Below are positions 51,632 through 59,954 of a stretch of 64,000 nucleotides of DNA, one piece after another. Made by a program: the position numbers and the translations under genes. Every line of letters begins with the position of its first letter. Within the stretch, counting starts at the first letter, position 1. Source of the DNA: Clostridia bacterium (GTDB lineage: Bacteria; Bacillota; Clostridia; Oscillospirales; CAG-272); NCBI GenBank assembly GCA_017387685.1, contig JAFOEU010000030.1, positions 46,037 through 110,036 on the forward strand, given 5' to 3'. The notes under the pieces are model-generated. The model ran no database searches. It saw nothing but the letters and a program-made list of their open reading frames with translations, and had not been told where the DNA came from.

Positions 51632-52048
51632 ATGTTTCTTTACACACTCATCGAAGCAATTGCCGGCATCATCGGAGGAATACTTATCGCAACCCGCACA
51701 AAAAAAGCGGATGGCGTGACTTATAATAAACTGGATAAGGCAGGAAGAATCACAAACCTTATCCTGGCTATCGCTTACGTATGCTTTTCACCCTTTTATC
51801 TCTTTCTTGGTATGATCTCAACCGCACTCCCGGAGGGAGCACTTGCTATTTTTGCGTGGATCATCTGCCTTATCATCGCTTCCGCCGCGCTTATCTGCGC
51901 GCTCGGTCTCGGTTTCTCGGTCGCTTTGCGTAAAAAGGGACACAGCAAGCTGAGCTTCGCCGTTCAGTTCGCGGGTGTTGCCGCTATCGCTCTCACCGTG
52001 CTGCTTCACAGCGTTTGCACCGGAACTCTGGTCAAGCCTTTGAACTGA
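51632..52048 (+). CDS. Small membrane protein, 138 residues
   Basis: Four predicted TM helices (~3-22, 42-62, 72-92, 108-130) with short loops, one basic (ATRTKKADG). No family recognised. The ATG at 51632 has GGAGG 6 bases upstream; an in-frame upstream start was rejected because it would run over this site. A TATAAT with TG two bases before it (51593-51598) may be an extended -10, without a clear -35. Directly after the two-component pair but separated by its terminator, so a link is possible only by proximity. Confidence 0.8.
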   Translation: MFLYTLIEAIAGIIGGILIATRTKKADGVTYNKLDKAGRITNLILAIAYVCFSPFYLFLGMISTALPEGALAIFAWIICLIIASAALICALGLGFSVALRKKGHSKLSFAVQFAGVAAIALTVLLHSVCTGTLVKPLN

Positions 52049-52089
52049 TCACGCGCGCGCGAAACCGAAAATTCAACTGAAATAAAATA

Positions 52090-52119
52090 AATAAGAGCGA
52101 TCGTTTGATCGCTCTTATT
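52090..52119. terminator. Bidirectional terminator
   Basis: A 13-bp perfect stem (52090-52102 with 52107-52119) with A/T-rich ends between convergent genes ending at 52048 and 52138. Confidence 0.8.
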
Positions 52120-52137
52120 GCTTTTATTATTTCGAAT

Positions 52138-53652
52138 TCAATTCATAGCCTTAAAGCTGTCTGTGATATCCTTCAGCTTTTTGGGCAGGGATCTTGCATA
52201 AGGCTTGCTTGCGGTTGCCCAGCTTGTGCCCTGAGATGCGCCCCAGCTCCACTGACCGCTCATATTGCCGAGGGTATCGTTGAAGAGTCTGCCGAAATCA
52301 AATACGATTCCCGCGCGGATGATATCGTACATCTGGGATTCAACGGAGGTATCGGAATATCTGAGCTTGAAGGTGGTCTCAAATACTGCGGGAGAGGTCA
52401 GGCGGTAAGCCTCGCTTGCCCAGCATTCAAGAACCGCCGCGGCGCGGTCGATATCCTCGGAGAGAGCGTAAATCGAATAGAAGGATATGGGGTTGCCGAC
52501 CAAGGTAATATAGTTTTCCTGATCGTTATTGTACTTGGGGATAGGAGCGATGCCGTGCGTAAAGTCACCGGTAAGGTAGTTTGCAATATCGTGGTGACGG
52601 GCAAGAGACATCAGAGCGTTTCCGTTACAGAATACCTTATGGTATCTTGTGTTATCGACGTACACGGTTCCCGACTTGACCCATGCGCCGATCGAGTCGC
52701 TGAGAGCTATAGCTCTTTCACCGAAGTAGTCATCGGAGATCTTGAAGAGATTTTCGGGGTCTTTTTCTGCCTGTCTGAGACCCGAGCCATAGTAAAGAGA
52801 GTCAAAATGCCACCAAAGAGTGGACATACCGTAAAAGTCGTTTTCATTTGCGGAGTTAGAGCCATCAAGATCCTGATACATATCCTTGGTAAGAATCTGG
52901 AAGGTTTCGACATTCCAGTTGTTATCAAGAACGTATTTGGAGGGTTCGGTGAGAGCGGGATAATTCTTGAAAAGATCCTTATTAAAGAAAACCGCATACA
53001 TCTGATGGATGGAGTTGGTGGAAATGTCACCCGATACGAAGAACATCTTATCGCCGATCGTTGCCGTCTCGAGCATGACCTCGGGCCACCAGGGCTTTTC
53101 AAAGTCGAGATGCTTTGCCTTCATAAGGTCTGCGCAGTAGCCGTACATCGAGGTGAGCGCGATAGTGCAGGAGTGAGCGGATATAATGTCATAGGTTTTG
53201 TCGCCGGATGAATACTGATTACCGATGTGATTTGCATAATTCGCACCGACGTTATTATTGTACTGACCCTTGATGCCTACCCACTCAAATGTAATGCCGA
53301 GCTGGGATTCAACGTTTGCGTTACGCCTGAAAATAGCGTCGTTAATGATCTCGCCGTTTTCGCCTTCAACAAAGAACTCGGGATTCTCAACGTCAGTCCA
53401 CCAAAGAACGGTGACCTTCTCGCCGCCGAAGTCAAGCTCTTCGGGAAGAGAGCTCTTGAGAAATCCGTTTTCATCGTAGGGGCTCTCGGTTACCTCGACC
53501 GCAGCCGTAGAATCGGGAGCGGTTGTTGCTGCGGGTGAGTCTGTGGTTATGTCAGAGGATCCCTCTGAGGGGTCATTCGTGTTGCTGCATGAAACGGCAG
53601 AAAGCGCCATGATCAGACAGAGAAGCAGGGAAATAATGCTTTTGAGTTTCAT
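52138..53652 (-). CDS. Extracellular solute-binding lipoprotein (orphan, group 3 of 3)
   Basis: 504 residues. Lipobox SAVSC, Ser/Thr/Pro stalk, then SPYDENGFLKSSLPEELDF and PWWPEVMLETATIGDKMFFV, so it belongs with the paralogues at 31407 and 44216. The ATG at 53652 has GGAG 7 bases upstream and was chosen over an in-frame TTG 4 codons before. Fourth gene of the AraC-corrinoid operon (37 bases after the UroD-like gene), so it may deliver the substrate that the methyltransferases or the divergent rhamnosidase act on. No permease nearby. Confidence 0.82.
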   Translation of the reverse strand: MKLKSIISLLLCLIMALSAVSCSNTNDPSEGSSDITTDSPAATTAPDSTAAVEVTESPYDENGFLKSSLPEELDFGGEKVTVLWWTDVENPEFFVEGENGEIINDAIFRRNANVESQLGITFEWVGIKGQYNNNVGANYANHIGNQYSSGDKTYDIISAHSCTIALTSMYGYCADLMKAKHLDFEKPWWPEVMLETATIGDKMFFVSGDISTNSIHQMYAVFFNKDLFKNYPALTEPSKYVLDNNWNVETFQILTKDMYQDLDGSNSANENDFYGMSTLWWHFDSLYYGSGLRQAEKDPENLFKISDDYFGERAIALSDSIGAWVKSGTVYVDNTRYHKVFCNGNALMSLARHHDIANYLTGDFTHGIAPIPKYNNDQENYITLVGNPISFYSIYALSEDIDRAAAVLECWASEAYRLTSPAVFETTFKLRYSDTSVESQMYDIIRAGIVFDFGRLFNDTLGNMSGQWSWGASQGTSWATASKPYARSLPKKLKDITDSFKAMN

Positions 53653-53689
53653 AATTGTCTCCAAATTTATGTATTTTTTAATTTTACCC

Positions 53690-54928
53690 TTACGGTTTCC
53701 AATGCTCGGCTATAGTCTCCTTGGCGAGCTGAACGTAGCGTCTGCCGCGCTCGTAGTCGCCGAAGATCGTTCCGACCTCTCTTTGCGCTACCTCGAACAG
53801 GCATCCGCTCGCTGCTTTGCTGATATCACGGAAGCATCTTCTTATCGCGTCTTCGTCAAGGGGCCCGGGGTTGGTCACGTACTCGGCTCTCGGCTTGCTG
53901 TAATATACAACGCGGGTGCCGCGCAGATATTCGCCGATCTGCTCCTCGTTATTGAAGGGAGAGACCGAAAGCTTGCGCAGATTTTCCCACCTCGAAAGGT
54001 AGTCCTCCCAAAGATTATCCACTCTTTCGCAGCATCCGTATGAAAGCAGACCGAAGCGCTTGACCATACGGTCGAAGTAGGGATAAACGAATTCCCCGTA
54101 CATCGCGGGCGAGATCGCCGTTGTTTCCTGTGATTCAAGGAAGCCCCAGATCTGCTTGGTGGAGGTTATCTCGCCGTCGGCGGGGAGCTCGTCGGTGAAG
54201 GCGAAGGATTCCTGCGCGACTCCCGAGAATCCGTTTGTCGGCAGAAGCAGCTTGTTTTCCTCGAGATAATCGTAGTATTTCAGATAAATATTCGTCGCCA
54301 TATCCATCAGCTCGTGGAGCTTTTCGGGGCAATCGTACATGGACATATAGTAGGTTTCCATATTGACGAGCTTGACGAGAGGATTGGTGATAGCACCTCT
54401 GAGGGATGCCTGCATAATACGGGCGGGAAGAATATCACCGAAAATGCTGTCGGCAAAGGCACACCATTCCAGAGTACCCTCCATATCGACGGTAAATCCG
54501 CCGCCGCGGAAGATATCGAAATCCTCCTCGATATCGTCGGTCAGGGGCTCGATATGATAACCGATGGAATCCTTGGCTTTGGTTATTATCGGGGTCGCGC
54601 CGAAGGGAGATCCCTTTACAAACACGTTTACGTCAAATCTGTCCGAGATCGGCGTATCATCGTCAAAGAGCTCACGTCCGACCATGGAGGATAGGAGCTG
54701 ACGTTCGAGCTTTCGCGCCTCCTTGCCCTCGCAACGCATACGGGGATCGATAACCTCGCGCGTGAAATTCGAGAAAAGCAATCTGACCGTGGGCGAGTTG
54801 CGCACGCCTTTTGCCTGATAATCCCACATTTTAAGGATCTCATCATTTCTCGGGCAAGCCGCAAGCTGTGCCTTTCGCGCCGCAAGCTCGCGCAGGATTT
54901 CGCGATCTTTCGGTGAAACGTTAATCAT
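53690..54928 (-). CDS. URO-D superfamily protein (corrinoid operon)
   Basis: 412 residues. Recognisable by MINVSPKDREILRELAARK, DMEGTLEWCAFADSIFG, LEENKLLLPTNGFSG, ISPAMYGEFVYPYFDRM, LLSYGCCERVDN and the C-terminal TIFGDYERGRRYV, a family of large URO-D-like proteins common in gut clostridia. The HxC zinc pair of MtaA is replaced by GCCE, so metal binding would differ. Its start overlaps the upstream MtaA-like gene by 8 bases (ATGATTAA) with GGAGGAG 9 bases away, so the two are translationally coupled and probably work together. Function beyond that is inferred. Confidence 0.8.
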   Translation of the reverse strand: MINVSPKDREILRELAARKAQLAACPRNDEILKMWDYQAKGVRNSPTVRLLFSNFTREVIDPRMRCEGKEARKLERQLLSSMVGRELFDDDTPISDRFDVNVFVKGSPFGATPIITKAKDSIGYHIEPLTDDIEEDFDIFRGGGFTVDMEGTLEWCAFADSIFGDILPARIMQASLRGAITNPLVKLVNMETYYMSMYDCPEKLHELMDMATNIYLKYYDYLEENKLLLPTNGFSGVAQESFAFTDELPADGEITSTKQIWGFLESQETTAISPAMYGEFVYPYFDRMVKRFGLLSYGCCERVDNLWEDYLSRWENLRKLSVSPFNNEEQIGEYLRGTRVVYYSKPRAEYVTNPGPLDEDAIRRCFRDISKAASGCLFEVAQREVGTIFGDYERGRRYVQLAKETIAEHWKP

Positions 54929-55958
54929 AGCTGTATTCTCCTCCGTTTTCATAATATTCATTTTGAGCCGCAAAGAATGCATCTATATTTTCCCACGGTG
55001 TCATCGGAGGAATATCACAACCCGAAGACAGAACGAAATTAGGATATTTTGAGCATTTACTCAGCAACTCCAACGTCTCCGCCCTTACTTTGTCAGGGGT
55101 TCCCATTCGGAGCACTCCTGCCGGATCAATGTTTCCCATTATAACGGTATCGGACGGTACTTTTTTAATAATATCTTTTTCAAGATCCACAGCGTTGCCG
55201 AAATGGTAAGCCGCGCATCCTGTTGTAAGGATCGAATCGAGCATCAGCGGCACGTTGTCACCGCAATTGTGATAAATTACAACGAAATCGTCACTCTGCA
55301 CAGCATCCGTTATTTTTTTAACGTAGGGGGAGGCAAACTCCTTTTCAAGAGTAGGAGAAAGAAGTCCTGCAACCGGCTCCGCCATTACTATACCATTTGC
55401 TCCTGCAGCTTTGTACGCCCTTGCATACCTGATCAAAAATTCCGTGACCTTTTCAAGCACAGTATGTACCATATCGGGATCATCATAGCAATCCATCATT
55501 ATCTCGGAAACGTCAAGCAGTCTGGCAGCAAGAGAGAATGGACCGATCATACCTGCGAGCACGGGGCGATCCGTTATCTCTTTACATGCTTTTTCTATCG
55601 CATCAATATACAGCTGAGTCCTTCCGCTTCCCGCCTCGGGTATTTCAAGTGCTTCAGCCTCATCCATATCGTTAATTATTCGCCCTTTGACCGTAGGAAC
55701 CTCGTCGTCTGATACTATCACTTTGGCACCGAAGCATTCAGCTTCGACCGACAGATCCATAAAGCTTACGGACGCCGCGGAATCGGTTATGTCCGCAACC
55801 GCCTTCATTCCCTTTGCTTGAAGCGAACTATCCGAAATAAGTTCGCGAACCGTGACGCCCAGAAGGCTTACGCACGGAAAGGACAAAATGGGCATTGATT
55901 TTTTGCCATCCGTACCTCTAAGCGAATCTATCCATTGTTTCATATTACAGTTTAACAT
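54921..55958 (-). CDS. MtaA/MtbA-like corrinoid methyltransferase (URO-D fold)
   Basis: 345 residues. URO-D fold with zinc-ligand candidates of methylcobalamin:CoM-type methyltransferases: YHNCGDN (His, Cys) near residue 230 and SSGCDIPPMTP (Cys) near 320, plus MGNIDPAGVL. In methanogens and acetogens such enzymes move a methyl group between a corrinoid protein and a thiol or tetrahydrofolate. It lies 20 bases after the AraC-corrinoid gene, which encodes the likely corrinoid partner. Start at 55958 has AGAGAG about 8 bases away. No methyltransferase specific for a donor (MtaB/MttB type) was seen in the window. Confidence 0.85.
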   Translation of the reverse strand: MLNCNMKQWIDSLRGTDGKKSMPILSFPCVSLLGVTVRELISDSSLQAKGMKAVADITDSAASVSFMDLSVEAECFGAKVIVSDDEVPTVKGRIINDMDEAEALEIPEAGSGRTQLYIDAIEKACKEITDRPVLAGMIGPFSLAARLLDVSEIMMDCYDDPDMVHTVLEKVTEFLIRYARAYKAAGANGIVMAEPVAGLLSPTLEKEFASPYVKKITDAVQSDDFVVIYHNCGDNVPLMLDSILTTGCAAYHFGNAVDLEKDIIKKVPSDTVIMGNIDPAGVLRMGTPDKVRAETLELLSKCSKYPNFVLSSGCDIPPMTPWENIDAFFAAQNEYYENGGEYSYD

Positions 55959-55978
55959 AAATAAATCTCTCTTACTAT

Positions 55979-57544
55979 TTATTGAGCCTTACAAAACTCT
56001 ACGGCAGCATCAGCTGCGCTGGCTGCGTCGACCGTATAGCAGTCAGCTCCTATCTTGTCGCAATATTCCTGCGAAACAGGTGCGCCGCCTACCATAATCT
56101 TCACCTTATCACGAATGCCCTTCTCTTCAGCCAACTTCACTACTTCAGCCATAACCGGCATAGTGGTGGTGAGGAGCGCCGAACAACAGATCACACGGCA
56201 ATCCTGATCAATTGCGGTTTGAATAAAAGTCTCTGCGGCTACGTCGGTTCCCAGGTCGATCACCTCAAGTCCCTTTCCCTCAAGCATCATTTTCACAAGA
56301 TTCTTTCCTATATCGTGAAGATCTCCCTGAACTGTACCGATGCAAACCTTGCCGACAGCCTTTATTCCCGCTTCAGCCAAATAAGGCTTTAGAATTTGAG
56401 CACCCATATTCATTGCTCTTGCCGCAACAAGGACTTCGGGAACAAATACTTCATTGTTTTTAAACTTTTCGCCGATAGCGCTCATACCGCTCAGCAAGCC
56501 TTCGCTGAGAATATCGTTAGGTTTTACTCCCTCATCAAGTGCCTGCTGAACAAGCTGCTTTACTATTTTAGATTTACCCTTTTGAAGATTTTCAGAAATA
56601 TCATTCAAAATCCCCATTATTTTTTCTCCTTTTAGTAACTTGATATATTCATCCGTAATCGTACAGGCTGCAGAATTAAGCACGGATTGTCTGTATTCAT
56701 TCGGCGTCATTTTCATTTTCGCTTCAAAATTCTTATAAAAAGACGGTATATTGACAAATCCGCATTTTCTTGCTATATCATTTATATTTGCATCGCTTTT
56801 TTCCAAAAGTCTGCAAACGTTATTCATTCTTACGTCTCGCAAATAATCCGAAATATATTTTCCCGAGATTTTGGTAAAAATTCTTCCCAGATGTGATTTA
56901 CTGACATACAGCCTCTCTGCTATTTTTTCTTTCGTAAGCGACGGATCAAAATAATCCTCGCGAATTATTTTGATTGCGTTTGAAACAATATTCCATTCCT
57001 CGCACGATGCAAAGGAAAGATTCTTCACGGAAGAATTCATATATCTTGAAATAGTTATCAAGAAATAAGAAAGCACTCCTCTTAATGCTTCCGTATATTC
57101 TTCTTTTTGCATCTTGATCTCAGCTTCGATAATATTCCAAAGATAACAGATATTTTCAAATACGGTAGCATTCAGAACAGCATAGCCAAGAGTTGAGCTT
57201 TCACGAAAAATACCGTAGCAATACCGGCGGCTGGAGGGATTAGTGCACTCTCCGCTGAACCAATCCTCCAAATTCCAAAAAAGCCGCCTTATTACAAAAA
57301 TATCATCCTCTTTTTCGACAAAATATTCGTGAGGAGTATTCGGAGGAATAACGAATATATCTCCCTTTTGGCTCGGAATATCTTTGTCAAGAACACGGTG
57401 TATACCTGAACCCGATACAACCATAGCTATCTCAAACATTTCATTTGATTCAAGTCTCAAAAAAGCGTGTTTTTCGCTGAATTTATTATCGCAGGAAAGA
57501 ATATTCGAGATTATTGCTGTTTCGTTGTTTGCAGCCTTTACCAT
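55979..57544 (-). CDS. AraC-family regulator fused to a corrinoid (B12-binding) methyl-carrier protein
   Basis: 521 residues in one open frame. Residues ~1-140: cupin-type sensor (FEIAMVVSGSGIHRV, VIPPNTPHEYFVE). Residues ~185-285: AraC DNA-binding domain (LTKEKIAERLYVSKSHLGRI, INDIARKCGFVNIPSFYKNF, MTPNEYR). Residues 310-521: complete corrinoid protein of MtaC/MtbC type with helical cap (GILNDISENLQKGKSKIV) and B12 domain with GDLHDIGKN (DxHxxG, 408-413; His410 the cobalt ligand) and CCSALLTTTMP. An in-frame ATG (56617) with AGGAG 8 bases before it sits exactly where free corrinoid proteins start, so a separate ~212-residue carrier may also be made. The fusion joins sensing, DNA binding and methyl carrying. 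First gene of the operon. Confidence 0.9.
   Translation of the reverse strand: MVKAANNETAIISNILSCDNKFSEKHAFLRLESNEMFEIAMVVSGSGIHRVLDKDIPSQKGDIFVIPPNTPHEYFVEKEDDIFVIRRLFWNLEDWFSGECTNPSSRRYCYGIFRESSTLGYAVLNATVFENICYLWNIIEAEIKMQKEEYTEALRGVLSYFLITISRYMNSSVKNLSFASCEEWNIVSNAIKIIREDYFDPSLTKEKIAERLYVSKSHLGRIFTKISGKYISDYLRDVRMNNVCRLLEKSDANINDIARKCGFVNIPSFYKNFEAKMKMTPNEYRQSVLNSAACTITDEYIKLLKGEKIMGILNDISENLQKGKSKIVKQLVQQALDEGVKPNDILSEGLLSGMSAIGEKFKNNEVFVPEVLVAARAMNMGAQILKPYLAEAGIKAVGKVCIGTVQGDLHDIGKNLVKMMLEGKGLEVIDLGTDVAAETFIQTAIDQDCRVICCSALLTTTMPVMAEVVKLAEEKGIRDKVKIMVGGAPVSQEYCDKIGADCYTVDAASAADAAVEFCKAQ
56615..56630 (-). promoter_or_regulatory. Internal ribosome binding site and start inside the AraC-corrinoid gene
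   Basis: Minus strand: AGGAG (56630-56626), 8 bases, ATG (56617-56615), in frame with the long gene (residue 310). Free corrinoid proteins start at this point. It would yield a stand-alone 212-residue carrier. Confidence 0.7.
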
Positions 57545-57585
57545 TGCCTCTCTCCTTTTTGAATGTTGAATAACATGCTTGAATC

Positions 57586-57640
57586 TTGAACAGTTTCAAA
57601 TATACATTTTAATTATATCACAATAAGCAAAGAATGTAAA
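57586..57640 (-). promoter_or_regulatory. Promoter and dyad of the AraC-corrinoid operon
   Basis: Minus strand: TTTACA (57640-57635), 17-base spacer ending TGA, TATAAT (57617-57612). A dyad TTGAA-N4-TTCAA (57586-57599) lies just after the expected transcription start. A similar motif overlaps the divergent promoter. Confidence 0.65.
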
Positions 57641-57715
57641 TCTCTTTTTCGCCCTTTTTTGATTTTTTGATCAGCACAAAAACATATAAAAGATAAATAT
57701 ATATTTCATAAACGC

Positions 57716-57744
57716 TTGAAATGTTTCGAGAGTCGTGATATAAT
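57716..57744 (+). promoter_or_regulatory. Promoter and dyad of the rhamnosidase operon
   Basis: TTGAAA (57716-57721), 17-base spacer, extended TGA-TATAAT (57739-57744). The -35 is part of TTGAA-N4-TTCGA (57716-57729), nearly the same dyad as at 57586-57599. Confidence 0.7.
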
Positions 57745-57775
57745 TTAAGTAACAAAAGTTGAAGGGAGAATTCCA

Positions 57776-59086
57776 ATGTTACAAGCAGGCTTTGCAAGAA
57801 TAGATATCACCCCGCCCTTCGGGAACGATCTTTCGGGATATTACGAGCGCCGTCTCGCCAACGGTACTCTTGACCCTCTCTACCTCAACGCAGTCGCGCT
57901 GACGGTTGGCGAGGAGACCGTTCTTCTTATGGCTGCCGACTATATCGGCATCAAGATGGAACAAAGCATCGCTATCCGCGAGCTGATCAGCGAGAGAACG
58001 GGAGTGCCCTCCGATCACATCCTGCTCGCCGCGCTGCATCAGCACACGAGCCCTTGCCTTGCCGACCCGACCAAAAAAGAGACCTCGCTGCGTGACAAGG
58101 TCTTCATCGACGTCGTCTACCGTCGCTTTGCGGATGCTGCGATGATGGCACTTGACGACAGAGCGGAGGCTTCGATTTCGGTCGGCGCACGCGAAGTGGC
58201 AGAGCCGATTGCCTTCGTGCGCCGTTATTTCACCCGTGAGGCGGGCGTTGTCACCAATCCGAGCTCGAAATTTACGCTTACGGGTCGCTGTGCCGATGCC
58301 GACAACACGGTACGCCTCGTCCGTTTTGCAAGAAAAGATAAAAACGATATTGCCATCCTCAACTTCTCCACCCACCCCGACGTCATCGGAGGCACCAAGT
58401 GGTCTGCCGATTGGCCGGGCTTTGCGCGTCGCTTCCTCGAGGAGGATATTGCGGGCACGTCCTGCCTCTTCTTCACGGGCTGTCAGGGCGACTCGAATCA
58501 CAACGATTACTTCAAGCCGCGCGAGGAGCGTCTGCACGGCGGACGTTACGAGCACAGCCGATATATGGGACGTACGGTTGCCGATGCCGCAATCGCGGTT
58601 TGGAACGAGATGACACCCGTGGCGGATGACACTCTCTTTGCCGAATGCCGCACCATTTTCAACCTCACGAATACCGAGGGGATTGAAAAATATGACGAGT
58701 GCGCAGAGTGGGTTGCGGATTACAAGGCGGGAAAGATCCCGTCCGACAGCTATACTATGGCAGAGCGCGCATTTTGCTACCGAGTTGCCGCTCTTCGCAA
58801 TCAGCCCCTTTTCCGTCCGATTCCCCTTACCGTCATAGGCGTAGGCGGCGTGGTTTTCGTCGGCTTCGGCGGCGAGGCTTTCACCTCCTACGGACAAAAA
58901 ATGCGTGACCTTTGCCCCGATAAATTCGTCGTTTCCGCAGTTTGCGCAAACGGCTACGAGGGCTATCTGCCGACCGCCGAGGCATTCGCCCAGGGCGGCT
59001 ACGAGGCGTGCTCCTCATTCTTTATGCCGACGCTCGAGGATGAGATCGTCACCGCGGCACGCGAAATGCTTGAAAAATTGAAATAA
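57776..59086 (+). CDS. Neutral/alkaline ceramidase-like hydrolase
   Basis: 436 residues without signal peptide. N-terminal GFARIDITPPFGNDLSGY and LLAALHQHTSP, then NFSTHPDVIGG, FFTGCQGDSNHND and the GEAFTSYGQKM segment resemble PF04734 (neutral/alkaline non-lysosomal ceramidase N-terminal domain), with zinc-binding His in HQHTS and STHP. Many bacterial members of this fold have no known ceramide link, and the neighbours here act on sugars, so the substrate may be another amide or ester. Start has GGGAG 7 bases away. First gene of the operon divergent from AraC-corrinoid. Confidence 0.8.
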   Translation: MLQAGFARIDITPPFGNDLSGYYERRLANGTLDPLYLNAVALTVGEETVLLMAADYIGIKMEQSIAIRELISERTGVPSDHILLAALHQHTSPCLADPTKKETSLRDKVFIDVVYRRFADAAMMALDDRAEASISVGAREVAEPIAFVRRYFTREAGVVTNPSSKFTLTGRCADADNTVRLVRFARKDKNDIAILNFSTHPDVIGGTKWSADWPGFARRFLEEDIAGTSCLFFTGCQGDSNHNDYFKPREERLHGGRYEHSRYMGRTVADAAIAVWNEMTPVADDTLFAECRTIFNLTNTEGIEKYDECAEWVADYKAGKIPSDSYTMAERAFCYRVAALRNQPLFRPIPLTVIGVGGVVFVGFGGEAFTSYGQKMRDLCPDKFVVSAVCANGYEGYLPTAEAFAQGGYEACSSFFMPTLEDEIVTAAREMLEKLK

Positions 59087-59102
59087 AAACGAGGTTCCCG
59101 AT

Positions 59103-59942
59103 ATGAAAAAGATAGGCTTTGTAGATTATTTTATAAGCGAATGGCACGCCGACAACTATCCCGCTTGGATCGAGCGGATCTGCGCCGAAACGGGAGTTGA
59201 TTACAAGGTCGCCTATGCCTGGGCGGAGCTTGACACCTCGCCCGTGAGCGGCGTAAGCACCGACGAGTGGTGCGAAAAATTCGGCGTGGAGCGATGCGCG
59301 ACCATTGACGAGCTCTGCGAGAAGAGCGACGTCATCGTCATTCTCTCCCCCTCGAATCCCGAAACTCACCTGCGCTATGCCGAGGCAGTTCTGAGGCACG
59401 GCAAGAGGACTTATATTGACAAGACCTTCGCGCCCGATGCGGCAATCGCAAAGGAAATCTTCGCCATTGGTGAGAAGTACGGTGCTCCCTTCTTCAGCAC
59501 CTCCGCGCTGAGATACGCCACAGAGCTTGATTCGGTCGATGCGCCCGACAGTATCCTCGTTACGGGCGGCGGCTCGAATCTGCCCGAGTACTTCATCCAC
59601 CTCGGCGAGATGGTCGTAAAGAAAATGGGCGCGATCAAGAGTGTCAAGGCTACCCGAAACGGCAGTCAGTGGATAATTTCGGCAAAAACAGCGGACGGCA
59701 AGGACGCGACGATGATCTACGGCTGCGCGATGCCTTATAACGTCTATATGACAAAGGACGGACGCGAAGCTTGGAAGTCGGTAAAATCCCCCTTCTTTGA
59801 CGGACTCATCGCGGATATGCTTCGCTTTTTTGAAACGGGCAAGACGAGCTTTGATCCCGCCGAGACACTTGAGGTCAGCCGTCTTCGCGATGCTGTCCTG
59901 AGTGCGACAGAGAATCCCGACCGTGAAATCGAAGTCCTGTAA
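59103..59942 (+). CDS. Gfo/Idh/MocA-type oxidoreductase
   Basis: 279 residues, shorter than the usual 330-390. N-terminal Rossmann part with VIVILSPSNPETHLRYAE and GKRTYIDKTFAPD (the EKP-like motif, here DKT), then a reduced alpha/beta domain. The short C-terminal domain and missing Gly-rich loop at the very N-terminus (KKIGFVDYFISEW) suggest a variant in which the cofactor site may be altered. It follows the ceramidase-like gene by 16 bases and precedes GH78 by 12, so it probably oxidises or reduces a sugar released in this pathway. Confidence 0.8.
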   Translation: MKKIGFVDYFISEWHADNYPAWIERICAETGVDYKVAYAWAELDTSPVSGVSTDEWCEKFGVERCATIDELCEKSDVIVILSPSNPETHLRYAEAVLRHGKRTYIDKTFAPDAAIAKEIFAIGEKYGAPFFSTSALRYATELDSVDAPDSILVTGGGSNLPEYFIHLGEMVVKKMGAIKSVKATRNGSQWIISAKTADGKDATMIYGCAMPYNVYMTKDGREAWKSVKSPFFDGLIADMLRFFETGKTSFDPAETLEVSRLRDAVLSATENPDREIEVL

Positions 59943-59954
59943 AGGAGTAAGGCA

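Noticed and set aside
57779-58897. Minus-strand 372-residue frame opposite the ceramidase-like gene
   Set aside because: Antisense shadow; the plus frame has PF04734-like motifs and a promoter.
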